Counted from the first letter of the stretch, positions 37,025 through 48,109 are shown. The stretch: 64,000 nucleotides of DNA from Physella acuta (GCF_028476545.1 NW_026731944.1:1-64000), one strand, 5' to 3'. Notes: generated from the letters alone by a model not told the origin. Numbers and translations: made by a program.

Positions 37025-38285
37025 GTGGACGGATGTCATCACATGACATACCGCCGAATAGGTGTCATCGTATGACATATCGCCGAATAGATGTCATCAC
37101 ATGACATATCGCCGAATAGATGTCATCACATGACATATCGCCGAATAGATGTCAACACATGACATATCACCTAATAGATGTCAACACATGACATATCGCC
37201 TAATAGATGTCACCACATGACATATCGCCGAATAGATGTCACCACATGACATATCGCCGAATAGATGTCATCACATGACATATCGCCGAATAGATGTCAA
37301 CACATGACATATAACCGAATAGATGTCATCACATGACATATCGCCGAATAGATGTCATCACATGACATATCGCCGAATAGATGTCAACACTTGACGTATC
37401 GCAAAATAGATGTCATCACATGACATATCGCCGAATAGATGTCATCACATGATATATTGCCGAATAGATGACATCACATGACATATTGCCGAATAGATGT
37501 CATCACATGACATATCGCCGAATAGATGTCACCACATGACATATCGCCGAATAGATGTCATCACATGACATATCGCCGAATAGATGTCACCACATGACAT
37601 ATCGCCGAATAGATGTCATCACATGATATATTGCCGAATAGATGACATCACATGACATATTGCCGAATAGATGTCATCACATGACATATCGCCGAATAGA
37701 TGTCACCACATGACATATCGCCGAATAGATGTCATCACATGACATATCGCCGAATAGATGTCACCACATGACATATCGCCGAATAGATGTCATCACATGA
37801 CATATCACCGAATAGATGTCATCACATGACATATCGCCGAATAGATGTCAACACATGACATATCGCCTAATAGATGTCAACACATGACATATCGCCTAAT
37901 AGATGTCAACACATGACATATCGCCTAATAGATGTCATCACATGACATATTGCCGAATAGATGACATCACATGACATATTGCCGAATAGATGTCATCACA
38001 TGACATATCGCCGAATAGATGTCACCACATGACATATCGCCGAATAGATGTCATCACATGACATATCGCCGAATAGATGTCACCACATGACATATCGCCG
38101 AATAGATGTCATTACATGACATGGTATGAAGCAGGTGACAAAACATAAAATGTCATTTAACAGATGTCCTCACTTGACATATCACTGAACAAATGTCAAC
38201 ACATGAGAGGTAATTGAACAGATGTCAACACATGACATGTCATTTAATAGATGTCAATACATGACATATTACTGAAAAGACGTCC
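37025..38285. repeat. 29-bp array with TGTCATCACATGACA palindrome
   Basis: About 40 units with ATAGATGTCATCACATGACA followed by TATCGCCGA. Variants (TCAACAC, TCACCAC, GATATATTGCC) occur in repeating order; the block with GATATATTGCCG then GATGACATCAC appears near 37448 and again near 37625 and 37930, a higher-order duplication. The right edge decays past 38120. Confidence 0.97.
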
Positions 38286-38734
38286 AACAACTAGCATGCG
38301 AATAAACAAATCTCAAAACATTGTATAGCATTTTTTTTAAAGTTAAAAAAAAAAACCAAAATACTCTAAAACTTAAAATATTTACAATCTACAATCATCA
38401 TAAATAGACAAAATTTGATAACAAAAAATAAATAAAATGAATTCTTGTATTTGCAAGATAGGACGAGTATGTATATGTAAGCGTGTACATTTGCTTTACA
38501 ATATTTGTAAATCAATAGATTTAAAAAGTCAAGCGGCATTGAGCTCCACTAATTTATCTGGCATATCGGCAATAGGGCTCGGGTGGTACTTCCAGCGCAA
38601 TCAGGCTGTAGAGATATTATAGAAGTTTGTGACCAGAGTTGCTTCCAGGCATCTCTTCCCCCCCTCCCACACCGCCCTCCCGAACGAAATGCAATTTTAT
38701 AGAAAACATATACTTTTATCAGTGTCCGCCCCCC

Positions 38735-38815
38735 ACCCCGGAAAATGTTGTCCGCCCCACGAAAATATCAAGTGTCTCCCCCCCCCCCGGAGAAAAAAGT
38801 CTGGAAGAGTTGCTA
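38735..38815. repeat. Dispersed GGAGAAAAAAGTCTG repeat fragment
   Basis: GTGTCCGCCCCCCACCCCGG, ATATCAAGTGTC, a C run and GGAGAAAAAAGTCTGGAAGA; matches 1-90 and, inverted, the units at 53920-54880. Confidence 0.65.
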
Positions 38816-38879
38816 TATGCCGGCGACAAGTTCTTAGAACATGTGGCTTTGTTTGAATATGATATGAAATTATCAAAGT

Positions 38880-39150
38880 TTGAAGGTGTCTGAGAAACCG
38901 GAAATAAAGTACAACTTCCGATTACCGGAAATCGCTCAAAAATTGGTAATTGGATCTCATACTGACTCATGAAATAAAGTTCACCTAACTGAAATGGTAC
39001 TCAGGTTATCGACTACTTCACACACACAAACAGACACACATACAGACAGACCAAATTGCAAAGCTGAGATTTTTTCCCCAAGGAATATGTAAAACGTCGA
39101 GGTTTGTTACAATCTAAACAAATCTCGATTTTTCCATCCGAGGAAGTAGA
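38880..39150 (+). repeat. Dispersed palindromic-end element, copy 6 (3' part)
   Basis: ACTTCCGATTACCGGAAATC, GGTACTCAGGTTATCG, a CACACACAAACAGACACAC stretch and AACGTCGAGGTTTGT match the second half of the long copies. The terminal palindrome is missing. Confidence 0.68.
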
Positions 39151-39454
39151 AGAAAAAATTAAATAATCCCCTAGAACTCCTCTCTACGGGAATCCGGTTA
39201 GGTAATCATCTGAAAGCTTTAACGAGCTTAGGATTATCTTATTTCTTCTCGTTTCAAGACGTAATACGAGTAAACAAACATTCCTCAATATTATGTGCTT
39301 TATGTGTTCTTAAGTGTTCTTTGTTAAAAACAACACATCTAAACTATCTTTAGTCGTATTGTAAATTATTTACATTTAAATGAAAGATTTCCTGATAATT
39401 TTTAAAATTAAACAAGCGTATAACGCACGCATACACGCACGCACACACCTACAC

Positions 39455-39458
<4 letters not shown>

Positions 39459-39528
<70 letters not shown>
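39459..39528. repeat. TA microsatellite split by the LTR element (left part)
   Basis: About 35 TA units ending exactly at the LTR; the same tract continues at 46228-46271 beyond the element. Confidence 0.97.
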
Positions 39529-39532
<4 letters not shown>

Positions 39533-40224
39533 ACGAGACTATTTGCCTGTAGTGCCAAATGTTAACGAGTTCTGCTCGACAACGCCAAATGTTACCGAGT
39601 CTAACCACTCATTCTACACAACATCGACCACAGTATAGATACTCGAAGATGCAGGTTCGCTATTGATCCTTTTATTACATGAATCAAAGAAATGCTTCAC
39701 AATAATATAATGAATCAAAAGGAATGCTTCACAATAATAGTCTGAATCAACTGACCCCCAACAGTCCTCACTAGTCTTCACATAACTGAATGCACATGTC
39801 TATCGTCCTTCTTAACACAATACGGCTAACCCGTTCAATAACCAACTTGATACTGCCACACTGACTGACTGATCGAGAGAGAGAGCCACACACCCCGACC
39901 TCAGCCGTCGCCTTCCTATATATCCCCTTCGTATTCGTAATCGTATTCGGTTCTATCATAATCGTAATCGTAATCGATTCTAATCGTTGCATCAGAATGT
40001 TAATTACGCCGCTTCTGTCGTACAGTCCGATTTAATAAGCCATCTGCATCCTGTCACATCAAAGTTGACAGACCGTATTGCGTTCTTATCGTATCGCTTC
40101 CCAAGATACTACGCCTTGGCTTTCTGATCGTTATCAGCCAACACCTGTGTTATTGCATCAGTCGTGTCAAAGTTGACAGCGCTGTACTGCGTTCTTATGT
40201 CTCTGGTAACTTCCCCTAGTTACA
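39529..40224 (-). repeat. 3' LTR of the Ty3-type element
   Basis: 696-bp copy of the long terminal repeat at the downstream end of the minus-strand element. It directly abuts a TA microsatellite at 39528 and is followed internally by the purine tract. Its near-perfect identity to the other copy indicates a recent insertion. Confidence 0.96.
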
Positions 40225-40243
40225 TCCACCCCTGCCTTTTTTT
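40225..40243 (-). other. Polypurine tract of the Ty3-type element
   Basis: Directly inside the 3' LTR the minus strand reads a run of seven A followed by GGCAGGGGTGGA. This is the expected position and composition for the plus-strand primer of reverse transcription. Confidence 0.75.
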
Positions 40244-40432
40244 GTGTGTTATCAACCACAAACAACGCTTGGCAGGTGCAGTCCTTCAAAGTCAATCGCA
40301 CCACCGTAAAAAAATTTTATTGTTCCCCTCACTGTCAATGTCGTCACATTCGTATAAGATTGACCGTTATCCCTATTTCACATATCAAATGTGTCTACAT
40401 CATCTTCCTCAGACACAAAACAGTTCTAGAAT

Positions 40433-43400
40433 TCACATCCACCTTTTTTCGTTTGGTGCCTTCACCAGTTCACTTGTATGACTTTTTGAACAGTCTGTTC
40501 TCATACCAGCGCGACCATGAAAGAATTGATGGTTGCTGACAAAAAATTTCGTATTCTTTCTGTTTCTCAAACTTCTCCGCGGACCACTTATCTGATGGTC
40601 TACTGTCTCTCTGCTTCTGGGAGGAACGGGATCCTCTTCGTTGCCGTTATCCTCCACTTGTGTATCGCTGTTGTTCTGTTGATGGTGACATGGTTCCGGG
40701 ATGGGTATGTGAATTTCCGTTATAGTTTCCGGTTCCCTAATTGTCTTGGGTTTCCTTGTGTGTAACTGCTCTTCTTGACTATGACAATATTTCTTTAATT
40801 GAGCAATATTCGCCCACCGATCCGGTTTGGTGTGATCGATGGGTCTTATCTTAAAGGGGCCACCTGCTACTTTAGGCATCTCCACGACTTGCCATATCTC
40901 CTGTCCCCAGAGGTCGTGGATTTTGTTTCTGCCTAACGGGTGGCTACGCAGTAATACCCTGTCGTTCAGTTTGAGTGGCGGGTCCTTTGTCTGTACCGGC
41001 GGTTCCCTTCGCCGTGCTTCATGTTCTAGTCTTTCCTGTACTACCCTGTACATTTCTCTAATTCGTCTCATATGTTCATTCACATATTCCAGTGCAGTGT
41101 ATGAGCCAGTCATACTCTCCTTTTTTCCTAGGAACAAGTCAAGAGGGAGTCGAGCCTCCCGTCCGAACAGCAACATGTGTGGCGAAAGGCCGGTTGTGGC
41201 ATGGGGGGTGCAGTTGTATAGATATACCAACTCTGGGAGAAAATCAGGCCAACGTTTTTTCTGTTCAGGTTCTAGGGTACGCAGCAAATCATGCATGCTG
41301 CGGTTGAACCGCTCGCACTGTCCGTTTCCTTTCGGATTAAATGTGGTTGTTCTAGATTTGTTGATCCCGTAGTGGCTGCACAGTTGGTTAATTACTTCTG
41401 ACTCAAAGGCCCTTCCTTGGTCAGAGTGTAATTGTCTTGGTATGCCATATTTGATGAACCAATGTTCTATTAAGACCTTTGCCACTGTTTTGGCAGTCTG
41501 ATCTCGTGTGGGCACCGCCACAGTCCATTTGGTGAATACATCAGTCACTACCAACACATGTTCCGTCCCATCCGATGATTGCTCCAACGACGTAAAGTCC
41601 ATAGCCACAATCTCTAGTGGTTTTGTCGCTAGTAGGTGTCCTGATGGCTGTCTCATTTTGACAACTGGCATTTTCGCATGCTGACACCTCACACAAGCCT
41701 CACAATGGCGTTTGACCTCCATCTCCATATTGGGCCAGTAACACCTCCGTCGTAATATTTTGTGCGTCCTGTCCTGACCCTGGTGTCCTGCCCTGTCATG
41801 TGCCAACCTTAGCACTTCTTCTCGTAATTGTCCAGGCACCACCACCTGGTGTATTGTCCCATCAATTTGGTCATGAATTCTCCGCATGAGAACACCATCC
41901 TTTATACTGAGACGGTCCCACTGACTCAGTATTTTCTTTGTTTCTCGACCAAATTGTTCTCTTTCCCTTCTTCCTGGGAATTTTTGTTCCTGGACGTGTT
42001 TCAACAGCGGCTGTAAGCCACTATCCGTTCTCTGGGCATCTCTTATCTCTTTGTGATTAAGGCAATTAAAATCACTAATGTCCATATGTCCGGGCTCTGT
42101 GGATATGTGCTCCACCCCGGTCTGTCCGTTTTGCATCACTTGCACCCCGTGAGGGATATCTGTTGACGCTCTGACCCCACATATTCCTGTCAGCGTTTCT
42201 TCCTCATCGCCCGGTCTCTCGTACGGATTCCTTGATAAAGCGTCCGCATTGCCATTGGACCGCCCCGGGCGATATTTTATCTCCAGGTCAAAGAGCGCCA
42301 ATTCTGCTGCCCATCGCTGTTCGATGGATCCCAACTTTGCTGTCTTTAGGTGACTCAAGGGGTTATTGTCAGTGTATACCACACATTTAGCACCTAATAG
42401 ATAGTCCCTGAATTTTTCAGTCACAGCCCATTTTAATGTCAAAAGTTCTAGTTTCATGGCGCTGTAATTTGTCATGTTCTTCTCTGATTCCTTCAGAGCT
42501 CGACTGGCATACGCAATAACCCTGAAACCTTGCTTTTGTTGTTGTGATAGCACAGCTCCCAGACCTTTAGAGCTGGCGTCAATTTCTAGCCGAAATGGTT
42601 TGTCAAAGTCCGCGTATCCTAATATCGGCGTCTCTGTCAAAGCCTTTTTCAAGAGCTTAAACGAGTTCAGGCATTCATCAGTCCATAATTCACCTATCAG
42701 TTGTGTTTTGCCTTTCTTTTTCTCCTTACTGTGTTTCTTTGTCATTTTGTTTACCAAGTCATGCAACGGTGCGGCAATTTTTGCAAAACCAGGTACAAAT
42801 TTTCTATAATAGGAAGCAAAGCCCAAGAATGATCTGACCTCTACCGTGGTTGTTGGCTGTTTCCATTCTTTAACAGCTGCAATTTTATCTGGGTCAGTGG
42901 CGATGCCATCCGACGAAATCACATAACCCAAAAAACGTACCGATTTCAGACCGAAGCCGCATTTGTCTGGGTTCAGCTTTACTCCTATCTCCCTAAGACG
43001 GAGAAACACTTGTTCTAATCTTTTTAGATGGTCCTCCCAAGTTTTTGAGTAAACTAGTATATCATCCAAGTACACCAACATTATTTGAAATAGAAAGTCA
43101 CTCATAGCACTCTGCATTACTCGCTGGAATGTAGCAGGCGCATTAGTTAGACCAAACGGCATACGGGTCCACTCGTACAGTCCCAGTGGAGAAATAAATG
43201 CAGTCTTATGTTGATCGTTGGGGTGCATGGCCACTTGGTGGTAGCCGCTAGCCAAATCCAAGGTAGAAAAAAATCTTGCTCCCCCCAACGCATCAAGACA
43301 TTCATCAATACGAGGCAAGGAGAATGCATCCCTTCTTGTGATATTGTTCAATTTCCGGTAATCACAACACAGTCTTATCTCCCCTGACTTCTTTTTTACC

Positions 43401-44533
43401 ACTACTATCGGTGCCGCATACGGGCTCGTGCTGGTTGTAATAATTCCCTTTTTTAGTAGATCGTTCAGGTGTGCTTTCACCGCCGAGTAGTGACTTGGTG
43501 GTAATCTTCGATAAGGTTGCGCCACAGGCCTGTCCTGTAGTACGGGTATCTGGTGTTTTATTACTTCCGTGTAACCCAAATCACCCTCGTACGAGGCAAA
43601 TATATCCCTGTACTTATTCAGCAATTCATTTAGTTTTGGGTCCTCAGTTTCCGGGAATGTATATGATCGGCCATCCTCTTTCTTCACCTCGGCCGTCACA
43701 TTGACCGACCTAATTGTTACTTCATTACTGCTGGTATTGCTCAGTTCGATGCACTGTGCCGACCTTTGTACCTCGACGTTCTGTGGTACTCCTACCAGAG
43801 TGTTAGGCGGTATAAAAATTTCCTCATCCAAAACATTTGCCACTAATCCTTGAACTAGTCCATTTTCCGCTGATGTGTATGTCCGCAGTAACACGACGCC
43901 TGCCCTCAGTGCGGCGCCACATGGTTCTATCATCACATCACCATTCACGCTTCTATCACCAATTTGTAATGTGATTGCCTTGACCGTGTTTGCCGGGACT
44001 GATATCCTTCCTCTGGTCTTGGCAAACCTGGCCAACTTGGATCCCCGACCTGGTGTGGTCGATCCGACAATATTTGTAAGAAATTCTGGCAACTGGCCAA
44101 GAATATTCATGCCCAACAGGCAAGGTATATTTGACACATTTGTCTCTAGGTTGTGTTTCGTAACGAACACCCCAACCTGCTTCAACCTATGTCCCGCCAC
44201 CACGACATCCGCCAGAAAATAACCACAGTATGGAATGGTTAGTCCATTAGCTGCCGTCAGGCGCATGCATGTGTCAGACCTCAACCTATGGTCTTTTCCT
44301 TTCATCCATTTGGTGTAAAAATTTTCCGTAATTGTCGTCACCTGGGAGCCTGTATCCACAATTGCCTTCACCGCGATGTCCCCAATCGTAATCACCATTT
44401 CGGGACAGACTCCCATCATTTTGTTTCTTGGGCCATAACCTCGCCCCTCTGTAGCCTGGCCCTGCCTTACAGAGGACGACCGTTTCCCTGACAGTACCGT
44501 GCCATATGTCCGGGTTGTGAACAGGACAAGCAA
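40433..44533 (-). CDS. pol: Pol polyprotein (PR-RT-RH-IN) of the Ty3-type element
   Basis: A 1366-residue frame. Aspartic protease: DTGS at residues 60-63 with a downstream LLGMNIL. Reverse transcriptase: about 340-520, with the YLDD active site at 488-491. RNase H: about 645-768, with LEIDASSKGLGAVL and YTDNNPL. Integrase: zinc-binding H912, H917, C947, C950, then the catalytic triad D979, D1038, E1074 (D,D-35-E), followed by a GPF-type module near 1245. This domain order is diagnostic of Ty3/Gypsy. The product makes and integrates the DNA copy of the element. The tail after the integrase is charged and Pro/Glu-rich with no recognised envelope, so no env gene is called. Confidence 0.95.
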   Translation of the reverse strand: MLVLFTTRTYGTVLSGKRSSSVRQGQATEGRGYGPRNKMMGVCPEMVITIGDIAVKAIVDTGSQVTTITENFYTKWMKGKDHRLRSDTCMRLTAANGLTIPYCGYFLADVVVAGHRLKQVGVFVTKHNLETNVSNIPCLLGMNILGQLPEFLTNIVGSTTPGRGSKLARFAKTRGRISVPANTVKAITLQIGDRSVNGDVMIEPCGAALRAGVVLLRTYTSAENGLVQGLVANVLDEEIFIPPNTLVGVPQNVEVQRSAQCIELSNTSSNEVTIRSVNVTAEVKKEDGRSYTFPETEDPKLNELLNKYRDIFASYEGDLGYTEVIKHQIPVLQDRPVAQPYRRLPPSHYSAVKAHLNDLLKKGIITTSTSPYAAPIVVVKKKSGEIRLCCDYRKLNNITRRDAFSLPRIDECLDALGGARFFSTLDLASGYHQVAMHPNDQHKTAFISPLGLYEWTRMPFGLTNAPATFQRVMQSAMSDFLFQIMLVYLDDILVYSKTWEDHLKRLEQVFLRLREIGVKLNPDKCGFGLKSVRFLGYVISSDGIATDPDKIAAVKEWKQPTTTVEVRSFLGFASYYRKFVPGFAKIAAPLHDLVNKMTKKHSKEKKKGKTQLIGELWTDECLNSFKLLKKALTETPILGYADFDKPFRLEIDASSKGLGAVLSQQQKQGFRVIAYASRALKESEKNMTNYSAMKLELLTLKWAVTEKFRDYLLGAKCVVYTDNNPLSHLKTAKLGSIEQRWAAELALFDLEIKYRPGRSNGNADALSRNPYERPGDEEETLTGICGVRASTDIPHGVQVMQNGQTGVEHISTEPGHMDISDFNCLNHKEIRDAQRTDSGLQPLLKHVQEQKFPGRREREQFGRETKKILSQWDRLSIKDGVLMRRIHDQIDGTIHQVVVPGQLREEVLRLAHDRAGHQGQDRTHKILRRRCYWPNMEMEVKRHCEACVRCQHAKMPVVKMRQPSGHLLATKPLEIVAMDFTSLEQSSDGTEHVLVVTDVFTKWTVAVPTRDQTAKTVAKVLIEHWFIKYGIPRQLHSDQGRAFESEVINQLCSHYGINKSRTTTFNPKGNGQCERFNRSMHDLLRTLEPEQKKRWPDFLPELVYLYNCTPHATTGLSPHMLLFGREARLPLDLFLGKKESMTGSYTALEYVNEHMRRIREMYRVVQERLEHEARRREPPVQTKDPPLKLNDRVLLRSHPLGRNKIHDLWGQEIWQVVEMPKVAGGPFKIRPIDHTKPDRWANIAQLKKYCHSQEEQLHTRKPKTIREPETITEIHIPIPEPCHHQQNNSDTQVEDNGNEEDPVPPRSRETVDHQISGPRRSLRNRKNTKFFVSNHQFFHGRAGMRTDCSKSHTSELVKAPNEKRWM

Positions 44534-45339
44534 ATTGGTCGACCGTCAGCCGTCCACCGGAGCGATGGACCGGCGGGTCGCGGCCGTCCAACCTGTCTCT
44601 GTTTTGTCCCGTTCTTTTCCTGATTCTCAGCTGTTGACCTGCTTTCTAACCTCTCCAATCGTTGGTCAACCTTATCCAGGTGGGCCAACAGTTGAGCCAT
44701 CATGGTTTCCACTGTGCCGGTCCCTGTGGGTGGGGATGGTTTATGTTCCGGCACAGAGACTTTGTCCACCGAACAGTTCGATTGGTCCTCATCCTCGGAC
44801 CTGCGGATCGCTGAGTTCCTGACCTGAAGGAAGGTCAACTGCGGGTCTTTGTGGACCTCCTCTTTCAACTCTCTCCTTAAGATCGGGGTTGCTAGCCCCT
44901 CGATGAAATGGTCCCTCAGTAGGCGTACATCAATGTCAGGTGTTTTGCCCTTTACCGAATCAAAGGCCCTGTTCATACGGTGTGAATACTCCATCACACT
45001 CTCCGCCATTCTCTGCTTTAAGCCTACGAACCCCGATAGCAGTTGCGATCCCGACCGTCTCTCCCCAAAGGTCTCCATGATTAGATCCAGCACCTTATCT
45101 GGATCTGATTGGATGGTTTTATCGTGGCATTTGACCTCTGCCCTAACCGTCTCTCCTATACTGCCCATCAGCAGTCTTAATCTTTCCTCTGGTGACATGT
45201 GTCTCGAGGCCCAGGCCGCTTTGACCTCTTCACTGAACCTGTTGGTTAAAGCTGGATCACCGTCCCCGTAAAATTTGTTAATGTGGGACTCTCTGGGCAG
45301 GACCACAATATGGGTCTGCTTCTCGTCCAGAGTAGACAT
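44467..45339 (-). CDS. gag: Gag polyprotein of the Ty3-type element
   Basis: 290-residue frame beginning MSTLDEKQTH just inside the 5' LTR leader. The central region (RHMSPEERLRLLMGSI ... VMEYSHRMNRAFDSV) has the look of a retrotransposon capsid domain. The C-terminus carries a CCHC zinc knuckle, C-x2-C-x4-H-x4-C at residues 270, 273, 278 and 283, which binds the RNA genome in this family. The end overlaps the start of pol in another frame, an arrangement for which Ty3-type elements are known to use translational frameshifting. It looks whole. Confidence 0.9.
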   Translation of the reverse strand: MSTLDEKQTHIVVLPRESHINKFYGDGDPALTNRFSEEVKAAWASRHMSPEERLRLLMGSIGETVRAEVKCHDKTIQSDPDKVLDLIMETFGERRSGSQLLSGFVGLKQRMAESVMEYSHRMNRAFDSVKGKTPDIDVRLLRDHFIEGLATPILRRELKEEVHKDPQLTFLQVRNSAIRRSEDEDQSNCSVDKVSVPEHKPSPPTGTGTVETMMAQLLAHLDKVDQRLERLESRSTAENQEKNGTKQRQVGRPRPAGPSLRWTADGRPICLSCSQPGHMARYCQGNGRPL

Positions 45340-45531
45340 TTTATTCCTTGAGTAAAAAAAAAAAGAGTTCTTTCTTACCGTGTGTGTATGAAAAATTTTC
45401 CTCGTTCCTCAATTTTCACTGTTCCTGAATGTCCGAATTCACACACACACGAAACACAGTTATGAACAAGGTTGACTATGGGTGCCTCAAGCGGCAGGTC
45501 TCGTTGAATTCATCCTGTCCGCAGCGCCAAA
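45340..45531 (-). other. Untranslated leader of the Ty3-type element
   Basis: About 190 bp between the 5' LTR and the gag start. It contains the primer-binding site and a short A-rich stretch just before gag. No further feature was recognised. Confidence 0.6.
45512..45529 (-). other. Primer-binding site of the Ty3-type element
   Basis: Two bases inside the 5' LTR the minus strand reads TGGCGCTGCGGACAGGAT. It starts with the TGG expected opposite a tRNA 3' CCA. The complementary acceptor sequence resembles a tRNA-Ser 3' end, but the isoacceptor was not confirmed. Confidence 0.7.
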
Positions 45532-46223
45532 TGTAACGAGACTATTTGCCTGTAGTGCCAAATGTTAACGAGTTCTGCTCGACAACGCCAAATGTTACCG
45601 AGTCTAACCACTCATTCTACACAACATCGACCACAGTATAGATACTCGAAGATGCAGGTTCGCTATTGATCCTTTTATTACATGAATCAAAGAAATGCTT
45701 CACAATAATATAATGAATCAAAAGGAATGCTTCACAATAATAGTCTGAATCAACTGACCCCCAACAGTCCTCACTAGTCTTCACATAACTGAATGCACAT
45801 GTCTATCGTCCTTCTTAACACAATACGGCTAACCCGTTCAATAACCAACTTGATACTGCCACACTGACTGACTGATCGAGAGAGAGAGCCACACACCCCG
45901 ACCTCAGCCGTCGCCTTCCTATATATCCCCTTCGTATTCGTAATCGTATTCGGTTCTATCATAATCGTAATCGTAATCGATTCTAATCGTTGCATCAGAA
46001 TGTTAATTACGCCGCTTCTGTCGTACAGTCCGATTTAATAAGCCATCTGCATCCTGTCACATCAAAGTTGACAGACCGTATTGCGTTCTTATCGTATCGC
46101 TTCCCAAGATACTACGCCTTGGCTTTCTGATCGTTATCAGCCAACACCTGTGTTATTGCATCAGTCGTGTCAAAGTTGACAGCGCTGTACTGCGTTCTTA
46201 TGTCTCTGGTAACTTCCCCTAGT

Positions 46224-46227
<4 letters not shown>
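45532..46227 (-). repeat. 5' LTR of the Ty3-type element
   Basis: 696-bp copy, upstream relative to the element's own minus-strand transcription. It ends in TGTAAC/GTTACA short inverted repeats and matches the other LTR along its whole length by eye. The retroviral-type promoter is expected here from knowledge of the family; no TATA box was assigned. Confidence 0.96.

Positions 46228-46271
<44 letters not shown>
46228..46271. repeat. TA microsatellite split by the LTR element (right part)
   Basis: About 22 TA units starting directly at the LTR end; continuation of the tract at 39459-39528. Confidence 0.96.
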
Positions 46272-46277
<6 letters not shown>

Positions 46278-47095
46278 TGTGCATATCTACAAAATCCCGA
46301 TGTTTATATACTGTTAACTCGCCTAAAATCAAAGTTTAAAGTTCTCCACAAGAACTAGATGGAAACAACGTTATCCTATAATTGGCCAAATTTTTTACAA
46401 ATTTTGGCTTTATCGAGTCGTTACACCTCAGGCTATCAACATGTTTTTTTCCAAAAAAAAAAATAATCTCTGCCTGATAATTAGATTTAATAACTCGCCC
46501 GAAGATTGTTTGATACGATACTCGAGAAGAAAACAGTAATCGATTTCTTCCGCTTTTGAAATTCAACGCGGATCTTTTTGCTGTCTGGTTTAAATACACT
46601 CGACTAATGTCTTTTTCAGGAAGTCTGTTGTCAGTTTGATAATCAGAATATTTGTTTGTATTACCTGGTCTCTAAGCCGTAACATCTGAACGATTTAACC
46701 ATCGGAATGAAAGAAAAATACGGTTTGAATAAAGATGTTATAAGAGAAAAAAAAAATCTCTGCACGACTGACTTGCCAAAAAAGAAAAAAAAAGCCGAAT
46801 TTTTTTTTCTTCTTCAAAATGACTCATACGATTCAGATTTGATGTGACGACGGCTATCGGCACGTGCATACACATTAGCTCCGCGCACGGAGCACAAGTC
46901 AGAGATAGACCTGGCCGCATCTTGATGCCGTCTGGTCCGGAATTTATGGCACTTTGATTCCAGGATTGCCGAGCAAGACGTTGTTAACAGAGATTTGTCG
47001 CTGTGACCACATCTTGGCTTCCTGGCAGCGTCGAGCAGTTTATTGATCTCTTGGCGGTCCGCGTGTTTTTTTTTATCTGTTGGGTAGAGGTGAGG
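46272..47095. other. Intronic AT-rich sequence, nothing recognised
   Basis: No gene. Poly-A and poly-T runs only. Confidence 0.35.
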
Positions 47096-47099
47096 TTGG

Positions 47100-47525
47100 G
47101 ATGTAAGGGGTGGGACGTTAAGATGTAAGTGGTGACGTTAAGATGTAAGTGGTGACGTTAAGATGTAAGTGGTGACGTTAAGATGTAAGTGGTGACGTTA
47201 AGATGTAAGTGGTGAGACGTTAAGATGTAAGTGGTGACGTTAAGATGTAAGTGGTGACGTTAAGATGTAAGTGGTGACGTTAAGATGTAAGTGGTGACGT
47301 TAAGATGTAAGTGGTGAGACGTTAAGATGTAAGTGGTGACGTTAAGATGTAAGTGGTGACGTTAGTGGTGATGTTAAGATGTAAGTGGTGAGACGTTAAG
47401 ATGTAAGTGTTGACGTTAAGATGTAAGTGGTGAGATGTTAAAATGTAAGTGGTGACGTTAAGATGTAAGTGGTGACGTTAATATGTAAGTGGTGATGTTA
47501 AGATGTAAGTGGTGAGACGTTAAGT
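47100..47525. repeat. 20/22-bp array (GTTAAGATGTAAGTGGTGAC)
   Basis: About 20 units of GTTAAGATGTAAGTGGTGAC, with every fifth or so carrying an extra GA (GGTGAGAC). The spacing of the longer unit (47206-47220, 47309-47320) suggests a five-unit higher-order repeat. Confidence 0.97.
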
Positions 47526-48105
47526 TATTTGGATTCGATGTAAATTTGCAACCGTCGTTCAACACAACGCCCATATGAGATGACACCAAACATCTATTTT
47601 CAAAAGTTTTCAAACGTCGATCCCCGCCAATAATTGCCTTTCAACCTAACGAGGGCCGATGAAGTACACATCCCCATTAAACGCAACAACCATTTTCGCC
47701 CCAACCAAAAACTCACGGGAATTTCCCCATGGACCCAATAACCTGACCAGTGGTCAGCTTGTCAGGTATGCAATCTAAACCCTTCATTAATCGCCGCAAG
47801 CCACTTGAAGGGGGACGCAACCAAAGAATGCTGCGCGCGCATCCAGGATCCGCGATAACGTCAGCAAGCTAAAAATAGAACGAGAAAAAACCGTTCACGA
47901 TTGACGGTCTCGCCCAAAACACAAACAGGGGGAGCTAACCCAGACAAATGACGGCCGTTCTAACAAATGATGGGTTAGTTTGTAGGTGTACAGATTTTTG
48001 TCTAAGCTGGGCAGTGCTGCACCTTGTTTCATGGCCAGGACAATGTATAATTAGCGGCCCTTTAAACATGGGATGATGAAATGTTGATGGTGACGCTCAT
48101 GGTGC
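47526..48105. other. Intronic sequence, nothing recognised
   Basis: Relatively GC-balanced unique-looking DNA with no supported coding frame. GCTAAAAATAGAACGAG at 47869 also occurs near 17259, so a small dispersed repeat is likely. Confidence 0.4.
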
Positions 48106-48109
48106 GCTC

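Larger units (their letters stand above)
39529..46227 (-). mobile_element. Ty3/Gypsy-type LTR retrotransposon, looks whole
   Basis: A 6.7-kb element on the minus strand bounded by two 696-bp LTRs that begin TGTAAC and end GTTACA. It carries gag and pol reading frames in the usual order, a primer-binding site next to the 5' LTR and a purine tract next to the 3' LTR. Pol order is protease, reverse transcriptase, RNase H, integrase, which places it in the Ty3/Gypsy (Metaviridae) group; the clade within it was not determined. The LTRs read as identical by eye, so the insertion is very young and the element looks whole. It sits in a TA microsatellite (39459-39528 on one side, 46228-46271 on the other). 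TATA on both sides fits a 4-bp (or 6-bp) target duplication, but the microsatellite makes this ambiguous. It lies antisense inside the inferred synaptotagmin-like intron. Confidence 0.97.

Noticed and set aside
36270-38285. CRISPR-like array of direct repeats
   Set aside because: Units are contiguous with no unique spacers, and the window is eukaryotic.
40433-40560. Envelope gene after pol in the LTR element
   Set aside because: The space between the integrase tail and the purine tract is too small, and no signal peptide or membrane segment is seen.
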